In this document: positions 5,971 to 13,389 of the stretch, piece after piece
Layout: each line of letters starts with the position of its first letter
Numbering within the stretch: the stretch's first letter is position 1
Source: an uncultured Eubacteriales bacterium
Lineage (GTDB): Bacteria; Bacillota; Clostridia; Lachnospirales; Lachnospiraceae
Direction: 5' to 3'
Assembly: GCA_902772745.1 (NCBI GenBank)
Contig: CACYBV010000351.1
Location: forward strand, 1-16,063
Length of the DNA: 16,063 nucleotides
Position numbers and translations under genes: made by a program
The notes under the pieces: model-generated
Databases searched by the model: none
What the model was told of the DNA's origin: nothing
What the model saw: the letters and a program-made list of their open reading frames with translations, nothing else

Positions 5971-8844
5971 ATGCCGAAGATTACTTATGGAAATTATATT
6001 GATTTAATGAAGCCGGGTTTCGGAACTGCTCACCGATTCCATGGTGGCCTCGAAGGGAATGCCCTGAATAAATACCTGAAGAGAGTCATAACGCGCATGG
6101 AGGCCTGGGCGGGACAGGATCAGGAAAAGAATAACCAGATCGCTGCGCTTAAGGAGAAGATGCTGCAGATCACCTATTCTCTGAACAACCTCGCGAAAAC
6201 CCCCGGGACCCCGGTGAGTGTGATTACCTTTAACAGATATATTAATAATTTCGATATGCTGCAGGAAGTCCTGCAGTCTGAATGCTGGCCGGGCGGCGAC
6301 ACTGTTTTCCGGGAAATGGCAAACAGCTACAGACGGGATAATCCAAGATACAGCGTCGAACAGGCGGAGAATGTGATAAAAGACGGCATCAAATATACGA
6401 CCGACGTCATATTCAGTGGTGATGATCCTGCCATCAACTATGATGCGATCAGTCAGGCCCAGACAGCCGCCGAAGGGAAAAAGGCTGAGATTGCCAGGCA
6501 GGAACAGGAGCGGAGGGAAGCCGAACGGAGAAGAGCTGAGCTCAAAGCGCTGGATGATAAAATCGCGGCCATCAGAAAGGATCCTGAACAGTACAAAACC
6601 TGGCTCAAAGAAAATCCGGGAGAAAAAGGGGAGTGGCTGAAAGGCCACAGAAGCGAAGATATTGACCGGCTGCATTACGGGGAGACTCAGCTCACCGATG
6701 AGATGCTGAAGGGCTTCCGTGAACGAGAATTAAAAGAGTGGAAAGATAAAAACTTAGGCGGTGCCATCGAAGATGCGCGGAACTCGCCGCTGATGAAACT
6801 GTACGACAATCTCTACAGATTTCAGGGGGACCTCAGGAAACAGGGAAATAAAGACTATGATCCTGCGGAGGCGGACAGGGTTCTGAAGCTTGCGGATGCC
6901 ATAAAATATATGGGTCAGGGACTCGGCCACGGCAATCACGACAATGTATACGAGGATAATTTCACCCAGGGCTGGGAAACCATGATGAATGAATTCGTGC
7001 CGTTATTTTCCCAGAAGAAAGGGGATAAGACCTGGTTCGGCTGGCTTCAGGACAAGCTGATTGAACGCGGATCCTATTCGCCGACGAAGCTGAACTCCGC
7101 CTTTGACCCGCTGGTAAACGACTATAAGATCCCGATCTCGGACGAACTTCGGAATACAGGCATCGTGTATTCCGGTATGGCGGGAAAAATGATCCAGTCC
7201 TATCAAAGCAACGGTTCAGATGCAAAATCTCTGAACAAACTGATTGCGGACCTGACGAAGAAACAAACGGAACTGGCGGGTAAACAATCCGAATTACAAA
7301 AAAAGGGGCAGGGACTTCCTGAATCCGAAAACAAGCTGCTTAACCAGATCAAAGTACTGCTTCCGAAAGCGCAGATTTTGAAGACTTTCTGTACGGATCC
7401 GCGTATGAAGGACCGTGAATACCGGACCGGGGACGGAAAGAGCACCGTCACGGCTGCTCTCCGCAGTTTCAATGAAGAACTGAGTTCTCTCGAAGACCGC
7501 TGCACGAAAACCAGTTTTAAAAAGAATTACGGAGAATTCTTTGAAAGCTGGCGTCAGTCCAAGTATGAAATCAAGCGCGACAACGTGCAGGACAAGACCC
7601 GGACCTGGAAGAGCTACCTCGAATTCCATACCGGTGAGAATGCGGACGGACGCGAGGAAGAGTATCTCGCGAAGGCCTGTGTTGCTTGGAAGCATGCAAA
7701 TGAAAACCCGCAGAAAAAATTCAGCGTCAAGACGGCGAGAAAAGAAGCCGCGGAATTCATGAAGACGCCGGAGTATCAGGCGCTGATTCTTGATCGGAAA
7801 GTAACGAAGAACCTGCTTCGGAAGCGTAATTTCGGTGCGATGTCGGTCTATCTTAAGGATCCGTACAGCTACGGGACCGAGGAGGGAAAGCTGAGGGATG
7901 CGCTCAGAAACCTGAAAACCATTTCCAGAGATATCCCGTATGATCCGAAGACGGAAGCGGAGAGGACATTCGGGGAAAGCCTGAAGGGTATCCGCGATCT
8001 CAGTGACAACGACATCAACAATATAAGCAAAGGGGACGCAGCGAAACTTCTCCAGCAGGCAAGTGTGGGTGCCAGCACATTTATTTCAGGCGGGCAGGCC
8101 AGCCTGAAATCCAATCAGGGCCGGAAGTTTATGAACGGGGCGATTGACGCCGTGGCCGCGCTCGGGGACAGCTGTACTTACGGCAATCACATAATGAGGA
8201 GCAACCTCAAGACCGCCGCGGCTCAGTTCAAGACCGCAGGGCTCCCCAAGCTGGATTCGAAGCTGTACGGCATGAAGGGCAGAGATCAGCGGAAGGAGAT
8301 CGAAGCCCAACAGGAACGGCTCCAGTGGGAAAAGGAAAGGGCAGCTGAACAAAAACGGATTGCAGATCTGAAGAAGAGCGCAGGAAAGAATGCAAAACTG
8401 GCCTATGAAGTGAAAGTGAACGATAACGATATCGATATCGCTGATATCGCTAAGCTTCCGAAGGCCGGACCGCAGCTGAAAAATCCGGAAGATATCACAG
8501 ATACTTTAAAGAAGTTACCCGGACATTTCGATGGCACTGTTGGTATTCCGCAGGAACAATCTTTCAGAACAGCATTGCAGCTGATGTATGCAACCGCGTT
8601 CAATGATAATGGAAAAGTGGTTGTAGACTCGGGTGATTATTATAACAACAGCGGATTTAATAAAGCATTTGATCCCGGAAATTTACGGAGATACTACATG
8701 AACAACACCGGCGCATGGAGAGAATTGAAGGACGCTGCGAAAAAAGGCGGCGATTATCTCGGAATAATGAAGAAGGATTTTGAAGCGCTGAAAAAACAAA
8801 AAGAACAGGAGGCCGAGGCAGGTCCTGAAAAGGGAATCGGCTGA
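5971..8844 (+). CDS. Large cytoplasmic coiled-coil-containing protein of unknown family (957 residues)
   Basis: I do not recognise this protein. The ATG at 5971 follows GGAAGGAG at a good distance. A TTG seven codons upstream is in frame but less likely. No signal peptide or membrane span is seen. The N-terminal about 160 residues are mixed helical (MPKITYGNYIDLMKPGFG). A highly charged coiled coil follows around residues 160-205 (QEQERREAERRRAELK). The long central part is Lys-rich and repeatedly Trp/Tyr-containing. A second coiled coil lies near 770-805 (KEIEAQQERLQWEKERAAEQ), then an Asp-rich patch (NDNDIDIADIA) and a final domain of about 120 residues ending in a charged tail. It stands alone, with its own promoter region and a strong terminator, and a long hairpin lies 140 bases upstream. 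A scaffold, effector-like or phage-defence role is imaginable, but nothing in the sequence shows it. Confidence 0.88.
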   Translation: MPKITYGNYIDLMKPGFGTAHRFHGGLEGNALNKYLKRVITRMEAWAGQDQEKNNQIAALKEKMLQITYSLNNLAKTPGTPVSVITFNRYINNFDMLQEVLQSECWPGGDTVFREMANSYRRDNPRYSVEQAENVIKDGIKYTTDVIFSGDDPAINYDAISQAQTAAEGKKAEIARQEQERREAERRRAELKALDDKIAAIRKDPEQYKTWLKENPGEKGEWLKGHRSEDIDRLHYGETQLTDEMLKGFRERELKEWKDKNLGGAIEDARNSPLMKLYDNLYRFQGDLRKQGNKDYDPAEADRVLKLADAIKYMGQGLGHGNHDNVYEDNFTQGWETMMNEFVPLFSQKKGDKTWFGWLQDKLIERGSYSPTKLNSAFDPLVNDYKIPISDELRNTGIVYSGMAGKMIQSYQSNGSDAKSLNKLIADLTKKQTELAGKQSELQKKGQGLPESENKLLNQIKVLLPKAQILKTFCTDPRMKDREYRTGDGKSTVTAALRSFNEELSSLEDRCTKTSFKKNYGEFFESWRQSKYEIKRDNVQDKTRTWKSYLEFHTGENADGREEEYLAKACVAWKHANENPQKKFSVKTARKEAAEFMKTPEYQALILDRKVTKNLLRKRNFGAMSVYLKDPYSYGTEEGKLRDALRNLKTISRDIPYDPKTEAERTFGESLKGIRDLSDNDINNISKGDAAKLLQQASVGASTFISGGQASLKSNQGRKFMNGAIDAVAALGDSCTYGNHIMRSNLKTAAAQFKTAGLPKLDSKLYGMKGRDQRKEIEAQQERLQWEKERAAEQKRIADLKKSAGKNAKLAYEVKVNDNDIDIADIAKLPKAGPQLKNPEDITDTLKKLPGHFDGTVGIPQEQSFRTALQLMYATAFNDNGKVVVDSGDYYNNSGFNKAFDPGNLRRYYMNNTGAWRELKDAAKKGGDYLGIMKKDFEALKKQKEQEAEAGPEKGIG

Positions 8845-8941
8845 TCGTCAAAGTTTTTCGAATACCTGTTTTTTCCGCTTCTGCTGAATCCGGAGCCAGC
8901 AGCCTGCGATCATCGACGAAAGCATGGTTGTCAGGATCAGG

Positions 8942-8987
8942 ACACAAAACCACCGCTGATTTCGTTGAATCAGCGGTGGTTTTGTGT
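8942..8987. terminator. Bidirectional intrinsic terminator
   Basis: A perfect 20-bp stem (8942-8961 with 8968-8987, arm ACACAAAACCACCGCTGATT) encloses a 6-base loop. The flanking AAAA and TTTT tracts give a U run on both strands. It lies between the ends of two convergent genes (8844 and 8998) and would serve both. Confidence 0.92.
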
Positions 8988-8997
8988 GACAGGATTC

Positions 8998-9783
8998 TTA
9001 AATTTTTCGCTGTTCCCCCACCTGTGCGCCTTCTTCGATGACGAGGGATCCGCTGTATTCGACGGCTTTGATTTCACAGCCGCTTCCGATCACGACATTT
9101 TTTCCGCTGACGCGAAGCGCGCTTACAGAGTCGACATCGATCTCATCGCCTTCGATCGTTTCCGTTACGACGAAAGGAGCAGCGTGCGGATTCCGTCCGA
9201 TTATCCGCCGGAAAAAGCTGCCTGCACCGCTTGCGGTGACCCGGATCGATGACCCGCCGATCGATCCGATCAGCAGTTTGCCGCCGGACACAAGGGCGTC
9301 GGAAGTCTTGATCTCAATGTTTTCGGCGTTCAGAAGTCCGCCGATGGTTCCGCCGCCGCTGATAATTACAGATTCTCCTTCCACATCTCCGGCCGTTTCG
9401 ATACGTCCGCTGATGTGGATATTTTTTGCGGCAATCGACTGACAGCGGATGGAGCCGCTCGTGTGAAATTCTTTCCCGCAGGAAACCGCGCCCCCGACGG
9501 CCGCGGAGCCGCTGACATGGAACTCCGAAGCCGTAATGTCTCCAACACCCTTGAAGCTTCCCGAAACATGGAACTCTTCCGAGGCCGTGACCGCGCCTTC
9601 TCCTTTTAGGGAACCGCTCGCATGAACTTCGCGGCAGTGAATATCGCCGCTGTAATGTCCGGAGCCGCTGACATGAACGACGCCGTAGTTTCCTCCGGCG
9701 ATCTGGCCGGAGCCGGAGATTTTTACGTCCGAAAGCTTTTCCTCCGGAACGACCGGTAAATTTACGTTGAAGTCATTACTCAT
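8998..9783 (-). CDS. Bactofilin-like polymer-forming beta-helix protein
   Basis: A 261-residue protein built of short degenerate repeats with Gly-Ser turns, for example VHVSGSGHYSG, VHASGSLKGEG, FHVSGSFKGVG, FHVSGSAAVGG and FHTSGSIR. This is the pattern of a right-handed beta-solenoid that polymerises as in bactofilins. A break near residues 185-205 (FFRRIIGRNPHAAPFV) looks like a loop or insert before the final strands (VVIGSGCEIKAVEYSG). Its start overlaps the stop of the YhbD-like gene (ATGA), as in the Bacillus yhbD-yhbE-yhbF cluster, where YhbE/YhbF are bactofilin-like. It is likely a cytoplasmic or membrane-associated scaffold. Which of the two Bacillus proteins it matches better cannot be told. 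Confidence 0.85.
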   Translation of the reverse strand: MSNDFNVNLPVVPEEKLSDVKISGSGQIAGGNYGVVHVSGSGHYSGDIHCREVHASGSLKGEGAVTASEEFHVSGSFKGVGDITASEFHVSGSAAVGGAVSCGKEFHTSGSIRCQSIAAKNIHISGRIETAGDVEGESVIISGGGTIGGLLNAENIEIKTSDALVSGGKLLIGSIGGSSIRVTASGAGSFFRRIIGRNPHAAPFVVTETIEGDEIDVDSVSALRVSGKNVVIGSGCEIKAVEYSGSLVIEEGAQVGEQRKI

Positions 9784-10175
9784 TTTTGTATCCCCCTTTG
9801 CATTCTTGCGATCAGGTCCGCGATCGGATCCGTGAGGTCCGTTCCGTCCGAGAGCCTGATTTTCTTAATGTCCTGAAGCCGCAGGCGCTGCTGTCCGTAA
9901 GCGGTTTCAATCACAAGTGCGGATTCTTTCTCTTTCCGTTCCCGGAGACTTTCCGAGAGACGCTGCAGAGAATCCAGGTCTTTTGCCGCAATGATTTCGT
10001 CAATTCTCCCGCAGATCGCTTCTTCATTGAAAAAAGTTTCCTGACCGGTTCCGGTGGATTTTTTCAAAAACCATTCCTCCGGGATCAGGCCCATCCGTTT
10101 CCATCGGTATAAAGCGCCGTAGGAGATTCCGTAGCGCTGAAGGAGCTCCTTTTTACTGATCAGTTTATCTTCCAT
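9780..10175 (-). CDS. yhbD: YhbD-like HTH regulator (DUF4004 type)
   Basis: A 131-residue protein with an N-terminal MerR-like helix-turn-helix (KKELLQRYGISYGALYRWKR, about residues 8-27) followed by GLIPEEWFLKKSTGTGQETF, a stretch I associate with the YhbD family. The C-terminal half is a charged helix, then a segment ending in LTDPIADLIARMQRG. The ATG at 10175 is preferred over the longer frame to 10202 because GGAGGT lies at the correct distance. It is co-transcribed with the bactofilin-like gene through an ATGA overlap. Two identical palindromes in its own promoter suggest autoregulation, although direct binding by this protein is inferred. Confidence 0.82.
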   Translation of the reverse strand: MEDKLISKKELLQRYGISYGALYRWKRMGLIPEEWFLKKSTGTGQETFFNEEAICGRIDEIIAAKDLDSLQRLSESLRERKEKESALVIETAYGQQRLRLQDIKKIRLSDGTDLTDPIADLIARMQRGIQK

Positions 10176-10195
10176 GCAAGACCTCCGCTGGATAT

Positions 10196-10208
10196 GTAAC
10201 AATGTTAT
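10196..10208. promoter_or_regulatory. Operator palindrome 2 (leader of yhbD)
   Basis: GTAACAATGTTAT contains the palindrome TAACA-A-TGTTA. It is the exact reverse complement of the site at 10236-10248. It lies in the predicted 5' leader, 20 bases upstream of the yhbD start codon. The centre-to-centre distance to the other site is 40 bp, close to four helical turns. Confidence 0.75.
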
Positions 10209-10227
10209 ATTGAGTCTGACAGCTGCG

Positions 10228-10256
10228 ATTATAGCATAACATTGTTACGGCGTCAA
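10228..10256 (-). promoter_or_regulatory. Promoter of yhbD-bactofilin operon with operator palindrome 1 in the spacer
   Basis: On the - strand: -35 TTGACG (10256-10251), a 17-base spacer, and -10 TATAAT (10233-10228), extended by TG-C. The spacer contains ATAACATTGTTAC (plus-strand coordinates 10236-10248), a second copy of the palindrome. A protein bound there sits between -35 and -10, the place favoured by MerR-family regulators. With an already optimal 17-base spacer, repression is more likely than activation. Confidence 0.8.
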
Positions 10257-10414
10257 GCGCTTTTCGTGATTCCCGAAAAAGCCTTTCTGATCTGTGCATC
10301 ATGAAGAAAGAAGGCGCCGGACGTTCGGCGAGTCAGCGGGACGGATCGTTATGCCTGTGCGGTGTTGATGCAGCGAATTCAACTGCAGATAGAAAAATGT
10401 CAAATGTTCGATTA
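10257..10414. other. Intergenic stretch between divergent regulators
   Basis: Together with the promoters on both sides, this forms the gap of about 310 bases between yhbD and the XRE regulator gene. An ATG-started frame at 10301 has no good ribosome site and an implausible composition. No RNA gene or strong hairpin is seen here. Confidence 0.4.
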
Positions 10415-10443
10415 TTTACATATTCCGTTTTCGAGTGTATGAT
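10415..10443 (+). promoter_or_regulatory. Probable sigma-A promoter of the XRE regulator gene
   Basis: TTTACA (10415-10420), a 17-base spacer, TATGAT (10438-10443). The predicted start near 10450 leaves a leader of about 39 bases, with GGGAGG just before the ATG at 10489. Confidence 0.6.
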
Positions 10444-10488
10444 AAATCCGCGGACCGCTGAAGAATATAATAATTCAGGGAGGACATT

Positions 10489-11025
10489 ATGGACAATCTC
10501 AAAATCGGACAGTATATACAGCATTTGCGGAAAGCTTCCGGAATGACGCAGAAGGAACTCGCCGACAGACTGAACATTTCATTTCAGGCCGTTTCCAAAT
10601 GGGAAAACGGCGATGCGCTCCCGGACACAGGGATTCTTTTGGATCTCTGCGACGTCCTGGATACGACGGCGGATAAGCTTTTGAACGGGGGAAGCTTTGC
10701 CGTACGGGAACGCCGGCTGATGCGCGTTGAAGATGTGATCCGCGGGTTTTCATGCATGGAGGAAATCGGGAAATGCTTCGGTGAGGACTGCACTTTCTAT
10801 ACGGGCATGATCGAGGGGATTAACGAGAAGATGAATATCGACCTTCTGACCTATCTCGGAGACCCGAAGACAAGGGAAGTGATGTACGCCGAGGTACTCA
10901 TCCAGGGGATTATGTCCGGGCGTACCGTCGACATGGAGGAGGTCGAAGCGGTATTCACAAACCGGAAGATGGCGGAGACAATCCGCCGGTACCTCATGAA
11001 GGCAGAAGAGGGGAAATCATTATAA
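10489..11025 (+). CDS. XRE-family transcriptional regulator
   Basis: A 178-residue DNA-binding protein. The N-terminal HTH (about residues 5-60) contains the typical TQKELADRLNISFQAVSKWE core with recognition helix near 31-39, then LPDTGILLDLCDVLD. This layout is typical of Cro/C1-type regulators in Bacillota. The C-terminal about 110 residues form a helical domain (RVEDVIRGFSCMEEIGKCFG and onward) that I do not recognise. It may sense a ligand or mediate dimerisation. The ATG is preceded by GGGAGG at 8 bases. The gene is monocistronic, with its own promoter and a hairpin downstream. The target is not evident. Confidence 0.92.
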   Translation: MDNLKIGQYIQHLRKASGMTQKELADRLNISFQAVSKWENGDALPDTGILLDLCDVLDTTADKLLNGGSFAVRERRLMRVEDVIRGFSCMEEIGKCFGEDCTFYTGMIEGINEKMNIDLLTYLGDPKTREVMYAEVLIQGIMSGRTVDMEEVEAVFTNRKMAETIRRYLMKAEEGKSL

Positions 11026-11046
11026 AATGAGAACTGCGGCATGAAA

Positions 11047-11108
11047 CGCCCGGAGGAAGCATGCTTCCTCCGGGCGCTTCGTACCGCAGCCTTTCAGTAC
11101 GCTTTTTT
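11047..11108. terminator. Terminator region between convergent genes
   Basis: A perfect 30-bp palindrome (11047-11076; arm CGCCCGGAGGAAGC) extends by GAA/TTC outside one mismatch. It lacks a T run on the + side, and only TTT follows on the - side. Just downstream a weaker stem, CGTAC/GTACG (11080-11084 with 11097-11101), is followed by six T (11103-11108) and could end the XRE transcript. A third imperfect inverted repeat (11120-11143, GCGG-c-TTACAC-a-GTGTAA-aa-CCGC) lies just past the flavodiiron stop. Confidence 0.65.
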
Positions 11109-11164
11109 CTGCAGACACCGCGGCTTACACAGTGTAAAACCGCAGGGAATACGATTTTCCGAGT

Positions 11165-12955
11165 TTATTTTATCGGTTCGAAATCGCTTGCAGGATGCTT
11201 GCACAGCGGACAGATGAAGTCTTCCGGAAGGTTCTCTCCTTCGTAGATGTATCCGCAGACCTTGCAGACCCAGCCTTTCTTGCCTTCGGTCTGGGGCTTC
11301 GGCTTGACGTTTGCCTGGTAGTAGTTGTAGGTCATGGTTTCCTTATTGCTCAGGACGCGCGCTTCGGTGACTGTGCAGAGGAACATGCCGTGCGAACCGA
11401 GATCGACGTAATTCTGCACCTCGAGGGACATGAAGGCGTTGATGTATTTGCCGAGGAAGACAAGTCCGTTGTCGGATCTCAATACTTCCTGACCGGCGAA
11501 CTTGTCGACCGTGCGGCCGGAGCGGAAGCCGAAATCCTCAAAGACCTTGAACGGCGCTTCGACGGAGAGGCAGTTCACGTTGAGCTTTCCGGTTTTCTGG
11601 ATGATATGGTGCGAGTAGTTCTGCTTCTGGATGCAGACCGCGACCAGGTTCGGCGTGGATGCGACCTGGGAGACCGTGTTCACGATCAGCCCGTTGTCCT
11701 TCGTGCCGTCATTGCAGGTCACAACATAGAGGCCGTAGCCGATTTTGAAGAGGGCCGTAAGGTCATTTTTATTCGCGGTCTCATTGTTCTCCTGCTCATA
11801 GTCGAAGCAGAGTTCGGTCGCGAGAGCCTCGAGCTCTTTTTTGTTCTCGTCGTTCAGGGCGGACTTGATCTTTACATTATTCTCGGTAAAGGTCAGGTTT
11901 TTGCAGCCTTCGAGCATGCCCTTCATGATCTTCATGGCCATCGGCGCCCAGGAGCCGTTCTCAATGAAAGCGACCGTCCGCTTCTGGAAGTTGCGCTCTG
12001 TGAGGTGCTCGATGAATTCCCGCATAAAGGGGAAGATGTCCGCATTGTAGGTTGTCGTTGCAAGAACGAGTTTTCCGTAGCGGAAGGCGTCCTCAACCGC
12101 TTCCGCCATGTCGGTGCGGGCGAGGTCGTGAATCTCGACCTTCGGGCAGCCTTTCTGCTTCAGCAGGTCGGCGAGTTTCATGACGGCTTCTTTTGTATGT
12201 CCGTAAACGCTGGTGTAGGCGATCACGATACCGTCGGACTCCACTTCATAGGAGGACCAGGTGTTGTAGAGGTCGAGGTAATAGCCGAGGTTTTTGTCGA
12301 GAACCGGTCCGTGCAGCGGGCAGATCTTCTGGATGTCGAGGCCGGCGGCCTTCTTGAGCACATTCTGGACCTGCTGGCCGTATTTCCCGACGATGCCGAT
12401 GTAGTAGCGGCGGGCTTCGCAGGCCCAGTCCTCGTCGACATCCAGAGCGCCGAACTTGCCGAAGCCGTCGGCGGAGAAGAGCACCTTGTCATAGCTGTCG
12501 TAGGTCATGATGACTTCCGGCCAGTGCACCATCGGCGCAGCGACGAAATGGAGGACGTGTTTGCCGAGCGGCAGTTCGTCGCCTTCTTTGACTTCGATCC
12601 GGCGGTCCGCATAATCTTTTCCGAAGAAATTCTGCATCATCGGGAAGGATTTCGCGTTGCTGACGATCGTCATCTCGGGATAAAGCTCCATCACCTTCGC
12701 GATGTTTGCGGAGTGATCGGGCTCCATGTGCTGGACGATCAGGTAATCGGGCTTGCGGCCCTCGAGGGCCTTCTGGAGATTGTCGAGCCATTCATGGGTA
12801 AAGTTTTGGTCAACCGTATCCATAACGGCGATTTTGTAGTCTTTTACGACATAGGAATTGTAAGCCATTCCGTTCGGAACGTCATACTGGCCTTCGAAAA
12901 GGTCGATCTTGTGGTCATTGACGCCGATATAAAGAATATCGTTGGTGATTTTCAT
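11165..12955 (-). CDS. Flavodiiron protein fused to flavin reductase and rubredoxin domains
   Basis: A 596-residue soluble enzyme that reduces oxygen (or nitric oxide) at a diiron site, protecting an anaerobe. Domain order: (1) metallo-beta-lactamase-like diiron domain, about 1-250, with H76-x-E78-x-D80-H81, a later His in APMVHWPE, Asp in SADGFGKFG and His in CPLHGPV; (2) flavodoxin domain, about 255-390 (IVIAYTSVYGHTKEA binds FMN phosphate); (3) flavin-reductase-like domain, about 400-550 (GYGLYVVTCNDG, NTVSQVASTPNLVAV); (4) C-terminal rubredoxin (WVCKVCGYIYEG and FICPLCKHP, four Cys for one iron). Electrons could thus pass from reduced flavin or rubredoxin to the diiron site within one chain. 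GAGGAG precedes the ATG. The gene is divergent from the small membrane protein operon. Confidence 0.96.
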   Translation of the reverse strand: MKITNDILYIGVNDHKIDLFEGQYDVPNGMAYNSYVVKDYKIAVMDTVDQNFTHEWLDNLQKALEGRKPDYLIVQHMEPDHSANIAKVMELYPEMTIVSNAKSFPMMQNFFGKDYADRRIEVKEGDELPLGKHVLHFVAAPMVHWPEVIMTYDSYDKVLFSADGFGKFGALDVDEDWACEARRYYIGIVGKYGQQVQNVLKKAAGLDIQKICPLHGPVLDKNLGYYLDLYNTWSSYEVESDGIVIAYTSVYGHTKEAVMKLADLLKQKGCPKVEIHDLARTDMAEAVEDAFRYGKLVLATTTYNADIFPFMREFIEHLTERNFQKRTVAFIENGSWAPMAMKIMKGMLEGCKNLTFTENNVKIKSALNDENKKELEALATELCFDYEQENNETANKNDLTALFKIGYGLYVVTCNDGTKDNGLIVNTVSQVASTPNLVAVCIQKQNYSHHIIQKTGKLNVNCLSVEAPFKVFEDFGFRSGRTVDKFAGQEVLRSDNGLVFLGKYINAFMSLEVQNYVDLGSHGMFLCTVTEARVLSNKETMTYNYYQANVKPKPQTEGKKGWVCKVCGYIYEGENLPEDFICPLCKHPASDFEPIK

Positions 12956-13007
12956 TGAACGCTCCTCTTTTTTTTATGCTGCGGTCCATTTTTGCCTGAA
13001 ACCGCGA

Positions 13008-13036
13008 TTGTTTTATTAACACAAGTATAGTATAAT
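13008..13036 (+). promoter_or_regulatory. Promoter of the small membrane protein operon
   Basis: TTGTTT (13008-13013), a 17-base spacer, and a perfect TATAAT (13031-13036). The predicted start near 13043 leaves a leader of about 70 bases. The element overlaps the oppositely directed flavodiiron promoter. Confidence 0.6.
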
Positions 13037-13053
13037 CAAGGCAGGTTCGTCAA
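13024..13053 (-). promoter_or_regulatory. Promoter of the flavodiiron gene
   Basis: On the - strand: -35 TTGACG (13053-13048), an 18-base spacer, -10 TATACT (13029-13024). The leader to the ATG at 12955 is about 62 bases and contains a run of eight A before GAGGAG. Confidence 0.65.
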
Positions 13054-13112
13054 GGTTAAAATAGGACGGAAACGGGAATGTCAGGGATAAAGATCCGGAA
13101 GGGAGGTCAGGC

Positions 13113-13364
13113 ATGATCAGAAAATGCAGAAGAGGACTGGCAGTGTTCCTTGCGGTACTGCTTCCGACGGTTTTTACGGTTCCGGCTTATGCGGATATTG
13201 CGTATAACCCGATTGACAGGGTTGGAGACTTGCTCGGACCGCTCCTTCTGATTCTTGTGATCGGGATCGCGGCGGTTTCCCTGATCGCGGGGATCGTGCT
13301 GCTGATTATATTCAGCGTGCGAAGGAAGAAGAGAAGGGCGGCGGAAGAGAAGAAAAATGGATAG
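13113..13364 (+). CDS. Small single-span membrane protein, paralogue A1
   Basis: An 83-residue protein of unknown function. It has a signal peptide (MIRKCRRGL, hydrophobic core, PAYA cleavage, mature Asp28), an ectodomain of about 18 residues (DIAYNPIDRVGDLLGP), one span (about 46-69) and a polybasic tail (SVRRKKRRAAEEKKNG). The predicted topology is N-out, C-in. GGGAGGT precedes the ATG. Its span and tail (LIAGIVLLIIFSVRRKKRR) closely match those of the fourth gene of the set, so the two form a sub-pair. It is the first gene of the operon, 25 bases before the next start. Confidence 0.88.
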   Translation: MIRKCRRGLAVFLAVLLPTVFTVPAYADIAYNPIDRVGDLLGPLLLILVIGIAAVSLIAGIVLLIIFSVRRKKRRAAEEKKNG

Positions 13365-13389
13365 AGATCTTGTGTTTGGAGGCCGGATA

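Noticed and set aside
8427..8454. Repeated GATATCG units inside the 957-residue gene
   Set aside because: They encode the in-frame Asp/Ile pattern NDNDIDIADIA and are too short and imperfect to be a separate repeat element.
10301..10546. 81-codon open frame upstream of the XRE gene
   Set aside because: It lacks a ribosome site, covers the XRE promoter and runs into the XRE coding region in another frame.
11195..12958. 587-codon open frame on the + strand
   Set aside because: Antisense shadow of the flavodiiron gene, a result of strong codon bias in GC-rich DNA. It has no ribosome site, and the product is Val/Asp/Glu-rich without domain motifs.
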